Below, piece after piece: positions 1 through 5,053 of a stretch of 5,182 bases of DNA. How positions within the stretch are numbered: position 1 is the stretch's first letter; each line of letters opens with the position of its first letter. The notes under the pieces were generated by a model. It was not told the origin of the DNA. It ran no database searches and saw only the letters and a program-made list of their open reading frames with translations. The stretch is from CAZPHU01 sp964419255 (GTDB lineage Bacteria; Fibrobacterota; Chitinivibrionia; Chitinivibrionales; CAYFVL01): assembly GCA_964419255.1 (NCBI GenBank), contig CAYQOU010000123.1, forward strand, positions 1 through 5,182. The letters run 5' to 3'. The position numbers and the translations under genes are program-made.

Positions 1-56
1 TGTCAACAGAAAGAAGTGATGAGAATTTAAACAATGGATCAATAAGTGGTGTAAAA

Positions 57-86
57 AACAAAAGGCATTCATTGCTTCTTTTTGTT
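57..86 (+). terminator. weak AT-rich hairpin, possible terminator of an upstream gene
   Basis: AACAAAAG plus GCA (57-67) can pair with TGC and CTTTTTGTT (73-86), with small bulges, around a TTCAT loop. The right arm is T-rich and the left arm is preceded by an A-run, so it could act as a bidirectional terminator. The GC content of the stem is low and the T-tract lies mostly inside the stem, so this is only a possibility. No gene ending just upstream can be confirmed because the window starts there. Confidence 0.25.
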
Positions 87-89
87 ATA

Positions 90-120
90 TTAAATCCTGA
101 AACCCGGTCGAGCTTATAAT
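90..120 (+). promoter_or_regulatory. putative promoter of the small RNA (-10 TATAAT)
   Basis: A perfect -10 box, TATAAT, lies at 115-120. Transcription would start near 125-127, exactly where the long closing stem of the RNA begins. No good -35 box is present; TTAAAT at 90-95 is a poor match with a long 19-base spacer. The ten bases GCTTATAATC around this box (112-121) are identical to those around the -10 box of the clpP promoter (2498-2507), which supports use of the same main sigma factor. Confidence 0.5.
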
Positions 121-124
121 CTTT

Positions 125-292
125 ATCTATTCTTGAACCGACACTATTTTTTCAGGGAACTCTTCTTCGGGTAGTAAGTTCATGCCGTACCGCGGACCTA
201 CGAGCTATTCGAGAGAAACACCATGTTTCTCCAGTGAGGGGCTTCAAGAATAGATCCTGGTGATTATAATCGGCCGGGTTTCTTTTTTTTTT
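125..292 (+). ncRNA. structured small RNA, family unassigned (6S-like architecture)
   Basis: This is probably an independent small-RNA gene. The first 13 bases of the predicted transcript (125-137) are perfectly complementary to 243-255. The pairing continues as CC/GG and CACT/AGTG (142-145 with 233-236), giving a closing stem of about 19 pairs. Inside it lie a hairpin at 157-181 closed by a C(UUCG)G tetraloop, a hairpin at 184-205, and a perfect 7-pair hairpin at 213-231 (GAGAAAC, loop ACCAT, GTTTCTC). An intrinsic terminator follows at 256-292. A long closing stem, a central open region and a small hairpin on its 3' side recall 6S RNA, the regulator of RNA polymerase. However, the body of about 131 nt is short for 6S, and I see no diagnostic sequence. 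SRP RNA, tmRNA and RNase P RNA motifs are absent. Existence as an RNA gene is fairly well supported; the family is open. Confidence 0.62.
256..292 (+). terminator. intrinsic terminator of the small RNA
   Basis: CCTGG (256-260) pairs with CCGGG (274-278), and TGAT (261-264) pairs with ATCG (269-272), with one bulged G and a TATA loop. The hairpin is followed directly by TTTC and ten T residues (279-292). This is a typical rho-independent terminator for + strand transcription, and it sits just after the closing stem of the RNA. Confidence 0.75.
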
Positions 293-296
293 CGGT

Positions 297-325
297 ACAT
301 GTCTCCGTTTTCAGGACATGTCTCC
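297..325. repeat. two direct copies of ACATGTCTCC, 19 bases apart
   Basis: ACATGTCTCC occurs at 297-306 and again at 316-325. Each contains the palindrome ACATGT, and the second copy extends to GACATGTC. The pair lies between the small-RNA terminator and the 3' end of the DTW gene. It could be a protein-binding site or the remnant of a mobile-element end. No transposase gene is visible here. Confidence 0.5.
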
Positions 326-375
326 TGCGCTTTAAGAGGTGTTTCTTCACCTTCTGATTTCCCAGCCACAGAGAT

Positions 376-987
376 TTACTGCAGATTTGGTTTGATAATC
401 AGCCTGGTATAGTTGTCCATAAGCGACTGTGCGGCGCTTTTGTTTCCGGTAAACTCCAGCACCATCGCCAGGGCCTCGGCGGTGGAGAGTCCGGCCTCTT
501 TTGCCTGTCCTCGCAGGGAATTTTTCTGCGGGTTAAGCTGGATTCGTTTCAATTTGAGGAGCCAGGGGTTTCGCCACCACAGCGCCTTTGCCTGCTTCCA
601 CGAGCCATCCAGGGCGATGACACCCTCCAGCCGGCATTCAGTTCCCACCGGTTTCATCTTTCGGTTCAATATTTGCACGGGATGGTTTTCCACCATGTGG
701 GTGGGACCGAGGTACAGTACCGCCCAGTTGGCCGCAGTGACCTGCCGTCCTACGGCGCGGTGGATGTTAGGCCAGGACAGGCCGGTACGAAGCGTCGCGT
801 CCGATATAGACATGGCGCAGAGGCGAGCGGAGTTGAGCAGTTTCAATGTTTCCTGCGGATGTTGCAGGATACAAACCGAGAGGGTGCAGCTGTGGGGGCA
901 AACAACCTCACAGATGCACTGGCTGAGCGGTCGCAGGCAGCCGCGGCAGGCGTCTTTTTTCTGAATTTTTTTATTCTGATTATCCAT
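376..987 (-). CDS. DTW-domain protein, probable tRNA-uridine aminocarboxypropyltransferase
   Basis: This encodes a 203-residue cytosolic protein of the DTW family. E. coli YfiP/TapT of this family transfers the 3-amino-3-carboxypropyl group of S-adenosylmethionine to a tRNA uridine (acp3U47). Numbered from the chosen ATG, the family features run in order: a probable metal-binding Cys cluster, CxxC at 14-17 and CxC at 24-26; HPQE at 43-46; the signature LDGSW at 126-130 (Ser replaces the usual Thr of DTW); and STAEA at 168-172. An open frame continues upstream to a TTG at 1080, adding 31 residues. I prefer the ATG at 985-987 because the extension has a hydrophobic stretch unlike a cytosolic enzyme and runs through the tRNA promoter. 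No clear Shine-Dalgarno precedes the ATG, so the transcript may be nearly leaderless. The gene is divergent from tRNA-Leu. Family assignment is firm; the exact tRNA position modified is inferred. Confidence 0.88.
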   Translation of the reverse strand: MDNQNKKIQKKDACRGCLRPLSQCICEVVCPHSCTLSVCILQHPQETLKLLNSARLCAMSISDATLRTGLSWPNIHRAVGRQVTAANWAVLYLGPTHMVENHPVQILNRKMKPVGTECRLEGVIALDGSWKQAKALWWRNPWLLKLKRIQLNPQKNSLRGQAKEAGLSTAEALAMVLEFTGNKSAAQSLMDNYTRLIIKPNLQ

Positions 988-1048
988 AGTGAGTATGAAA
1001 AATAGTAAAAGCGCGCAGAAACAATCTTTCGCCATTTGCACGGACGTA

Positions 1049-1077
1049 TTGAACTTTCGGATCGAATCAAGTATTTT
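1049..1077 (+). promoter_or_regulatory. promoter of tRNA-Leu (and probably tig)
   Basis: TTGAAC (1049-1054) and TATTTT (1072-1077) are separated by exactly 17 bases, a good match to the vegetative promoter. Transcription would start near 1084, about 30 bases before the tRNA. It lies in the gap between the divergent DTW gene and the tRNA. With no terminator after the tRNA, it could also serve tig. Confidence 0.6.
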
Positions 1078-1114
1078 CAAACGTCTATGGTCAGAAATTT
1101 CTCATGATACGACT

Positions 1115-1196
1115 GCGAGAATGGCGGAACTGGTAGACGCGCTAGACTTAGGATCTAGTAGGGATACCTGTGGGGGTTCGACTCCCCCTTCTCGCA
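1115..1196 (+). tRNA. tRNA-Leu(UAG)
   Basis: The acceptor stem GCGAGAA (1115-1121) pairs perfectly with TTCTCGC (1189-1195), followed by discriminator A1196. The D-stem GCG/CGC lies at 1124-1126 and 1138-1140. The anticodon stem CTAGA/TCTAG (1142-1146, 1154-1158) encloses the loop CTTAGGA with anticodon TAG at 1149-1151. A class II variable arm with AGG/CCT pairing (1160-1169) precedes the T-stem GGGGG/CCCCC with loop TTCGACT (1172-1188). UAG reads CUA and, by wobble, other CUN leucine codons. The 3' CCA is not encoded and must be added by nucleotidyltransferase. Confidence 0.97.
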
Positions 1197-1204
1197 TATT
1201 TCGT

Positions 1205-1221
1205 ATAGGAGCACAACCTAT
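1205..1221 (+). other. short hairpin between tRNA-Leu and tig
   Basis: ATAGG (1205-1209) and CCTAT (1217-1221) can pair around a 7-base loop. No T-run follows, so it is not an intrinsic terminator. It lies between the tRNA 3' end and the tig ribosome-binding site and could mark a processing boundary in a shared tRNA-tig transcript. Confidence 0.3.
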
Positions 1222-1224
1222 TTC

Positions 1225-1230
1225 AGGAGG
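1225..1230 (+). promoter_or_regulatory. Shine-Dalgarno of tig, sets the TTG start
   Basis: A full AGGAGG lies 9 bases before the TTG at 1240-1242. No in-frame ATG exists near the expected N-terminus, and the TTG gives the N-terminus expected of trigger factor, so this site decides the start. Confidence 0.85.
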
Positions 1231-1239
1231 ATCGGCGGA

Positions 1240-2496
1240 TTGAAAGCGAGCGTAACTCAACCCTCGTCGTGGCAGAGAGTAATAGATATCGAAATACCGG
1301 AAGAGGAAGTAAACGAATCGTTTGAGCAGCAGGTCAAGAAGTATAAAAAAGACCTGAAGCTACCCGGCTTTCGTCCCGGAAAGGTCCCCTCAGACATCGT
1401 AAAGAGGCGCTTTGGGCCCGCTATTCGGGCCGAGGTGGTGGATGAGCTGGTGCAGAAATCCTACCGGGATGCATGTGCCGAAAACAATCTCAACCCCATA
1501 TCTGAGGCCAAGGTCGAGAAGTTCGAAAGCAACGAGGGGCAGCCGGTGCGCTTAACCATCGAGACCGAGGTCGAGCCGGAGATAGAAATCACCGGCTACG
1601 ACAAATTGAAGGTGAAGGTTGCGCCCAGGAAAATCAAAAAAGCGGACGTCGACAAGGCGTTGGAAGATTTGCAGGAGAGGCTTTCGGAGCTTAAGGATGT
1701 GGATCGTCCTTCCAAAAAGGGTGACTATCTTACTATCGAATACCAGAAGGTGGTGCTCGAGGGTGAGGAGCGCACCGATTTTCAAAATCCGCAGCATCCG
1801 ATCGAGCTTGGCACCAGCGTCATCAAAGAATTCGATAAGGATCTGATGGGAAAGAGTGCGGGAGATGTGGTTACAGTCTCCGTGTCGTTTCCCAGGGATT
1901 ATCAGAGTGAGCAGCTTGCCGGAAAAGATGCCGAGTTTGAGATCAAGATAAACAAAGTCCAGGAAAAGGAAATCCCGGAGATAAACGAAGATTTCCTCAA
2001 AAAGATCGGTGATTTTTCGGATGAGGAGGCTCTTCGGGAGCATCTGAAAAACGATCTGGAGAAGCAGGAGCAGGAAAAGGCCAGGCAGGAAGCTTACAAC
2101 AAGGCGATCGAGCAGTTGATCAAGAATAATCCGTTCGAAGTTCCGAACTCTCGTATCGAGAAGTACATAGATTACATGGTAGAGGAAACCAGGCGGTACA
2201 GTCAGGGCCAGGAGCCTGATCGAGCCGAGATCGCCCAGAAGTATCGCGAAACCGCCATAAATTCACTCAAACGGATGCGTATTGTCGACTATATCGCCGA
2301 CAGGGAAGGTATCAAGGCGACACAGACGGAAGTCGATGAGAAGATCCGGGAGCTGGCCGCCATGTATAATCAGGATTTTGATCAGCTCAAACAGACATTT
2401 CGTAAAAACGGTACGACAATGAGAATCCGGTCCGATATTCGCGAGCAGAAAACTCTGGATTTTCTGATCGGAGAACTTGAAACCAAACAAGAGTAG
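1240..2496 (+). CDS. tig: trigger factor, ribosome-bound chaperone and prolyl isomerase
   Basis: This 418-residue protein is close to the E. coli length of 432. Trigger factor docks at the ribosomal exit tunnel and protects nascent chains. The N-terminal domain (about 1-112) carries the ribosome-binding signature GFRPGKVP at 43-50. The FKBP-like PPIase domain spans about 155-245. By my manual alignment to E. coli, pocket residues Tyr168, Ile195, Phe198, Tyr221 and Phe233 are kept or conservative, whereas the position of E. coli Phe177 is Arg178. The helical substrate-binding arms fill about 113-150 and 247-418, rich in charged residues. The TTG start follows a strong AGGAGG. The gene lies 43 bases after tRNA-Leu with no terminator between, so the two may be co-transcribed. 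Its 3' end contains the clpP promoter. Identity is certain; the extent of PPIase activity is inferred. Confidence 0.97.
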   Translation: MKASVTQPSSWQRVIDIEIPEEEVNESFEQQVKKYKKDLKLPGFRPGKVPSDIVKRRFGPAIRAEVVDELVQKSYRDACAENNLNPISEAKVEKFESNEGQPVRLTIETEVEPEIEITGYDKLKVKVAPRKIKKADVDKALEDLQERLSELKDVDRPSKKGDYLTIEYQKVVLEGEERTDFQNPQHPIELGTSVIKEFDKDLMGKSAGDVVTVSVSFPRDYQSEQLAGKDAEFEIKINKVQEKEIPEINEDFLKKIGDFSDEEALREHLKNDLEKQEQEKARQEAYNKAIEQLIKNNPFEVPNSRIEKYIDYMVEETRRYSQGQEPDRAEIAQKYRETAINSLKRMRIVDYIADREGIKATQTEVDEKIRELAAMYNQDFDQLKQTFRKNGTTMRIRSDIREQKTLDFLIGELETKQE

Positions 2497-2506
2497 TGCT
2501 TATAAT
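2477..2506 (+). promoter_or_regulatory. promoter of clpP-clpX inside the 3' end of tig
   Basis: TTGAAA (2477-2482) and a perfect TATAAT (2501-2506) are separated by 18 bases. The -35 box lies in the last codons of tig and the -10 box just after its stop. Transcription would start near 2513, giving a clpP leader of about 59 bases. This would allow clpPX expression independently of the tRNA/tig promoter. Confidence 0.7.
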
Positions 2507-2515
2507 CAGTATCCA

Positions 2516-2543
2516 CCAAATTGGGCATACAACCAGCATTGGC
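2516..2543. repeat. two similar CCA..ATTGG dyads in the clpP leader
   Basis: CCAAATTGGGC (2516-2526) and CCAGCATTGGC (2533-2543) are imperfect direct repeats with starts 17 bases apart. Each is itself a small dyad, CCA facing TGG. They lie just downstream of the predicted transcription start of clpP, a position where a repressor could act. No known regulator site (CtsR, CIRCE) is recognised. Confidence 0.3.
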
Positions 2544-2558
2544 TCTAGAATGATAACG

Positions 2559-2564
2559 AAAGGA
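2559..2564 (+). promoter_or_regulatory. ribosome-binding site of clpP
   Basis: AAAGGA lies 7 bases before the clpP ATG, a moderate Shine-Dalgarno at the right distance. Confidence 0.6.
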
Positions 2565-2571
2565 TACAATC

Positions 2572-3156
2572 ATGTCCTTGGTCCCAATGGTCATCGAACA
2601 GACAGGTCGGGGTGAGCGTTCGTACGACATCTACTCCCGACTGTTAAAAGAACGTATAATTTTCCTGGGAACGGATATCAGCGACCCGATCGCGGATCTG
2701 GTGATGGCGCAGCTGATTTTTCTGGAGTATGAAGATTCGGATAAAGATATCACAATCTACATAAACTCTCCGGGCGGTTACGTCTCTTCCGGCCTGGCGA
2801 TCTATGACACCATTCAGTTCATCAAGCCCGATGTGAGTACGATATGTATCGGTCAGGCATCAAGCATGGGAGCGGTTCTTCTGGCTGCGGGTACAAAGGG
2901 AAAGCGCTACGCGCTGCCTAATTCGCGGGTGATGTTGCACCAGCCTATCGGCGGAGCGACCGGGCAGGCTGCCGACATTGCCATCCATGCAAAGGAGATT
3001 GTTCGTATCAAGGAGCGGCTGAACAATATCCTGGTGAAACATACGGGTCAAAAAGAAGACATAATACGTCGTGATACCGATCGTAATTTCTACATGGACG
3101 CCAAAGAGGCGTTGGAATACGGTATCATTGATGAAATACTTACAGGAAGAGAATAA
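2572..3156 (+). CDS. clpP: ATP-dependent Clp protease, proteolytic subunit
   Basis: This 194-residue serine peptidase forms the tetradecameric chamber that degrades proteins unfolded by ClpX. The N-terminus LVPMVIEQ...ERSYDIYSRLL (3-25) is the canonical start, so there is no long propeptide. The nucleophile is Ser98 in GQASSMGA (94-101) and the base His123 in MLHQP (121-125). The oxyanion and substrate strand NSPGG is at 65-69. The third triad position, Asp172 in Staphylococcus and Bacillus ClpP within DTDRD, reads DTDRN here: Asn172, codon AAT at 3085-3087. Listeria ClpP1 is a known ClpP with Asn at this place; it has low activity alone and works with a second ClpP. This protein may therefore be a weakened or partner-dependent subunit. 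It has its own promoter in the tig 3' end and lies 5 bases before clpX, so the two are surely co-transcribed. Family identity is certain. Confidence 0.98.
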   Translation: MSLVPMVIEQTGRGERSYDIYSRLLKERIIFLGTDISDPIADLVMAQLIFLEYEDSDKDITIYINSPGGYVSSGLAIYDTIQFIKPDVSTICIGQASSMGAVLLAAGTKGKRYALPNSRVMLHQPIGGATGQAADIAIHAKEIVRIKERLNNILVKHTGQKEDIIRRDTDRNFYMDAKEALEYGIIDEILTGRE

Positions 3157-3161
3157 CCCGA

Positions 3162-4415
3162 ATGGCATCACGCTCAAAATATCCAGGTTTGAAGTGCTCG
3201 TTTTGTGGTAAGGGGACGGATGCTGTCGACAAACTTATCACCGGGCCTTCCGTGCATATCTGCAGCGAATGCGTGGAGATGTGCAACGAGATCCTTCGTG
3301 AGGATCGCGATGCTATACCCGGCGATCTGAGTCTTGACAGTCTACCCACTCCACGTGATATAAAAGATTTTATCGATCAGTATGTTATCGGACAGGATCA
3401 GGTCAAAATAGGCGTTGCGGTCGCAGCCTACAATCATTTTAAACGGATACTGTCGCGTGCCGATAAAGACAGCAGCGGAGTGGAAATCGAGAAATCCAAC
3501 ATTCTTCTGACGGGGCCTACCGGTACGGGTAAGACGCTGATTGCCCAGACACTGGCAAAGCTGATGAAAGTCCCGTTTACCATCGTGGATGCGACCATTT
3601 TCACCGAGGCCGGCTATGTCGGAGAAGATGTGGAGAATATGCTTGTGCGTCTTCTTCAGGCGGCAAATTACGATCTGGCCAAGGCCGAGAAGGGTATCAT
3701 CTATATAGACGAATTCGACAAGATCACTCGAAAATCGGCAAATCCTTCCATCACTCGTGATGTTTCCGGGGAGGGTGTTCAGCAGGCGATGCTGAAGATA
3801 CTGGAGGGTACGGTTGCGGGAATCCCGCCCAAGGGTGGGCGAAAGCATCCCGAGCAGAACCTTATTCAGATGAACACGCGCGACATACTGTTTATCTGTG
3901 GGGGGGCGTTTGTGGGGCTGGAAGATATAATAGAAAAGCGCATCGACGAAAGTCGCATGGGCTTTACCGCGGAGCTTCGCAAGAAATCCGGCAGGAGTGT
4001 CGGTGAGATGCTGCAGCTGGTCGAACCCGACGATCTAATACAGTTTGGTCTGATCCCCGAGCTTGTCGGTCGAATACCCGCGGTTTTCGGGCTTAACAAT
4101 CTGGATGAAGATGCGCTGTTGCGTATCCTGACCGAGCCGAAGAATTCCTTGACAAAACAGTATCAGAAGTTGTTTTCGATCGAAGGTGTGCGCCTGACGT
4201 TTGCGCGGGATGCGCTTCGGGAGATTGTGCGCATCGCACTCGCCAAAAAAACCGGTGCCCGCGGCCTGCGAAACGTCATGGAAATGGCGCTTATGCCGAT
4301 CATGTTCGAAATTCCTTCACGCCACGATATAAAAGAGTGTCTGGTGACCAGAGAGGTTATCAGAAAGGAAGACGAGCCGGTGTATACACTGAAGAAAGAC
4401 AAGAAAATAGCATGA
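3162..4415 (+). CDS. clpX: ATP-dependent Clp protease, ATPase subunit ClpX
   Basis: This 417-residue AAA+ unfoldase forms hexamers that recognise, unfold and feed substrates to ClpP; E. coli ClpX has 424. The N-terminal zinc-binding domain has Cys12, Cys15, Cys34 and Cys37. The AAA+ core follows with LPTPRDIKDFIDQYVIGQ (61-78), Walker A GPTGTGKT (118-125), pore loop GYVG (151-154), Walker B IIYIDEFDK (179-187), the RKH loop (227-229), arginine finger near Arg304 (VGRIP) and sensor 2 GARGLR (365-370). The ClpP-docking tripeptide, usually IGF, is MGF at 266-268, a conservative change. The ATG starts 5 bases after the clpP stop. The nearest Shine-Dalgarno, AGGA at 3144-3147, is far away (14 bases), so translation is probably coupled to clpP. 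All catalytic residues I can locate are intact. Confidence 0.98.
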   Translation: MASRSKYPGLKCSFCGKGTDAVDKLITGPSVHICSECVEMCNEILREDRDAIPGDLSLDSLPTPRDIKDFIDQYVIGQDQVKIGVAVAAYNHFKRILSRADKDSSGVEIEKSNILLTGPTGTGKTLIAQTLAKLMKVPFTIVDATIFTEAGYVGEDVENMLVRLLQAANYDLAKAEKGIIYIDEFDKITRKSANPSITRDVSGEGVQQAMLKILEGTVAGIPPKGGRKHPEQNLIQMNTRDILFICGGAFVGLEDIIEKRIDESRMGFTAELRKKSGRSVGEMLQLVEPDDLIQFGLIPELVGRIPAVFGLNNLDEDALLRILTEPKNSLTKQYQKLFSIEGVRLTFARDALREIVRIALAKKTGARGLRNVMEMALMPIMFEIPSRHDIKECLVTREVIRKEDEPVYTLKKDKKIA

Positions 4416-4417
4416 GG
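4414..4417 (+). promoter_or_regulatory. ribosome-binding site overlapping the clpX stop
   Basis: GAGG overlaps the TGA stop of clpX (4413-4415) and lies 5 bases before the ATG at 4423. This couples translation of the exported protein to clpX. Confidence 0.5.
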
Positions 4418-4422
4418 TAGCC

Positions 4423-5022
4423 ATGCGCACTCCCACTGTGCTTGCATTCGTTGTTCTGTTTCTGGTTGTGCCGATCGTCTCCGAAACACAGGAGAAGAAT
4501 CGTTCGAAAATTCCGGTGCCGCCTTTGCAAAAAGGCGGCATTGCCGGTTTATGGTACCGCGAGCATGAATTCATCCAGGAAAAATACGGCCCCTTCGAAC
4601 TGTTGAATTTCGACAACGTATCCTGGAGAATGAAAAAGGGTACCGGCAGCGATATGAGCTGGCGGCTGGTTGCCATGGGCAATTTCCTGCCCGATGCTTT
4701 ACAGTACGCCACACTCGCCAGAGCCGAAAACCATCCCGACAATATCCTTCTGATCATGTTCGAGTGGGTACCTCCATCCGACACCACCCGTCCTCACGGG
4801 GTGTTTTACCACACCCTTCTCAGCAAGAATCAACTTCTGCTGCGTACCAAACAGTCCGAATCGGGAATCGACACCCTCCAGTTCAGCTGCGCGGATGTGC
4901 AGCGGGTCTGCGGCCAGGCTTTCTACGATAACGTAAGCAGAAGCGTGCGGCTGGAGATCGTGGGTAAAGATACGGTCGACACCGTGCCGAAAGTAAAAGA
5001 GGCAACGGAGTCGGACTGGTAG
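4423..5022 (+). CDS. exported protein of unknown function in the clpX operon
   Basis: I do not recognise this 199-residue protein. It starts with a hydrophobic stretch, TPTVLAFVVLFLVVPIVS (3-20), fitting a signal peptide with cleavage near residue 20; there is no lipobox Cys. A low-complexity segment at about 30-41 (PVPPLQKGGIAG) is encoded by a perfect palindrome and looks like repeat DNA taken into the gene. The mature part contains aromatic-rich stretches (GLWYREHEFIQEKYGPF at 42-58, IMFEWVPP at 111-118) and two cysteines, Cys156 and Cys163, that could form a disulfide outside the cytoplasm. The charged tail ends in ESDW. It begins 7 bases after clpX with a Shine-Dalgarno inside the clpX stop, so it is almost certainly in the same operon. 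Many bacteria have lon at this place. It is probably a real gene, but its role in the envelope is unknown. Confidence 0.8.
   Translation: MRTPTVLAFVVLFLVVPIVSETQEKNRSKIPVPPLQKGGIAGLWYREHEFIQEKYGPFELLNFDNVSWRMKKGTGSDMSWRLVAMGNFLPDALQYATLARAENHPDNILLIMFEWVPPSDTTRPHGVFYHTLLSKNQLLLRTKQSESGIDTLQFSCADVQRVCGQAFYDNVSRSVRLEIVGKDTVDTVPKVKEATESDW
4518..4539. repeat. perfect palindrome with GCAA loop inside a coding sequence
   Basis: GCCGCCTTT (4518-4526) and AAAGGCGGC (4531-4539) pair perfectly over 9 bases around GCAA, a GNRA-type tetraloop. Flanking CCGG at 4513-4516 and 4544-4547 can add an outer stem. The segment encodes PPLQKGG on the + strand and would read PPFCKGG on the other. Peptides of the PP-x-x-KGG type are familiar to me as translations of short dispersed palindromic repeats in many bacteria. 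That link is from memory and unverified here. Confidence 0.6.
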
Positions 5023-5031
5023 CCTTATCCG

Positions 5032-5053
5032 CACCCTCACCCTCACCCTCACC
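5032..5053. repeat. tandem hexamer CACCCT, about 3.7 copies
   Basis: CACCCT is repeated three times exactly (5032-5037, 5038-5043, 5044-5049), followed by the partial copy CACC. It starts 10 bases after the stop of the exported-protein gene. Pure C/A/T on one strand makes it a candidate slippage-prone tract or the edge of a dispersed repeat. Confidence 0.75.

Noticed and set aside
182..253. A 23-codon ORF (ATG at 182, TAG at 251-253) inside the small RNA.
   Set aside because: It has no ribosome-binding site and its sequence is explained by the RNA hairpins and closing stem.
125..255. SRP RNA, tmRNA or RNase P RNA as identity of the structured RNA.
   Set aside because: The conserved SRP apical motif, the tRNA-like ends of tmRNA and the RNase P core motifs are not present.
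265..270. TATAAT inside the terminator hairpin as a second promoter.
   Set aside because: It is part of the palindromic stem-loop GATTATAATC, with no -35 box in register; the terminator explains it.
337..352. AGGTG...CACCT hairpin as terminator of the DTW gene.
   Set aside because: The stem is about five pairs and no T-run follows on the - strand.
413..964. Long + strand open frames antisense to the DTW gene.
   Set aside because: They mirror the codon structure of a clear family protein on the - strand and have no recognisable content or start signals.
988..1080. 31-residue N-terminal extension of the DTW protein from a TTG at 1080 (or ATG at 1033-1035).
   Set aside because: No Shine-Dalgarno, a hydrophobic stretch unlike the family, and overlap with the tRNA promoter. 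The ATG at 985-987 gives the usual N-terminus before the Cys cluster.
1552..2043. Long - strand open frame inside tig, and similar antisense frames in clpP and clpX.
   Set aside because: Shadows of conserved genes, without motifs or ribosome-binding sites.
2476..2512. Heat-shock sigma-32 promoter before clpP, because of CTTGAA at 2476.
   Set aside because: No CCCCAT-type -10 box at the required spacing; the perfect TATAAT fits the vegetative promoter.
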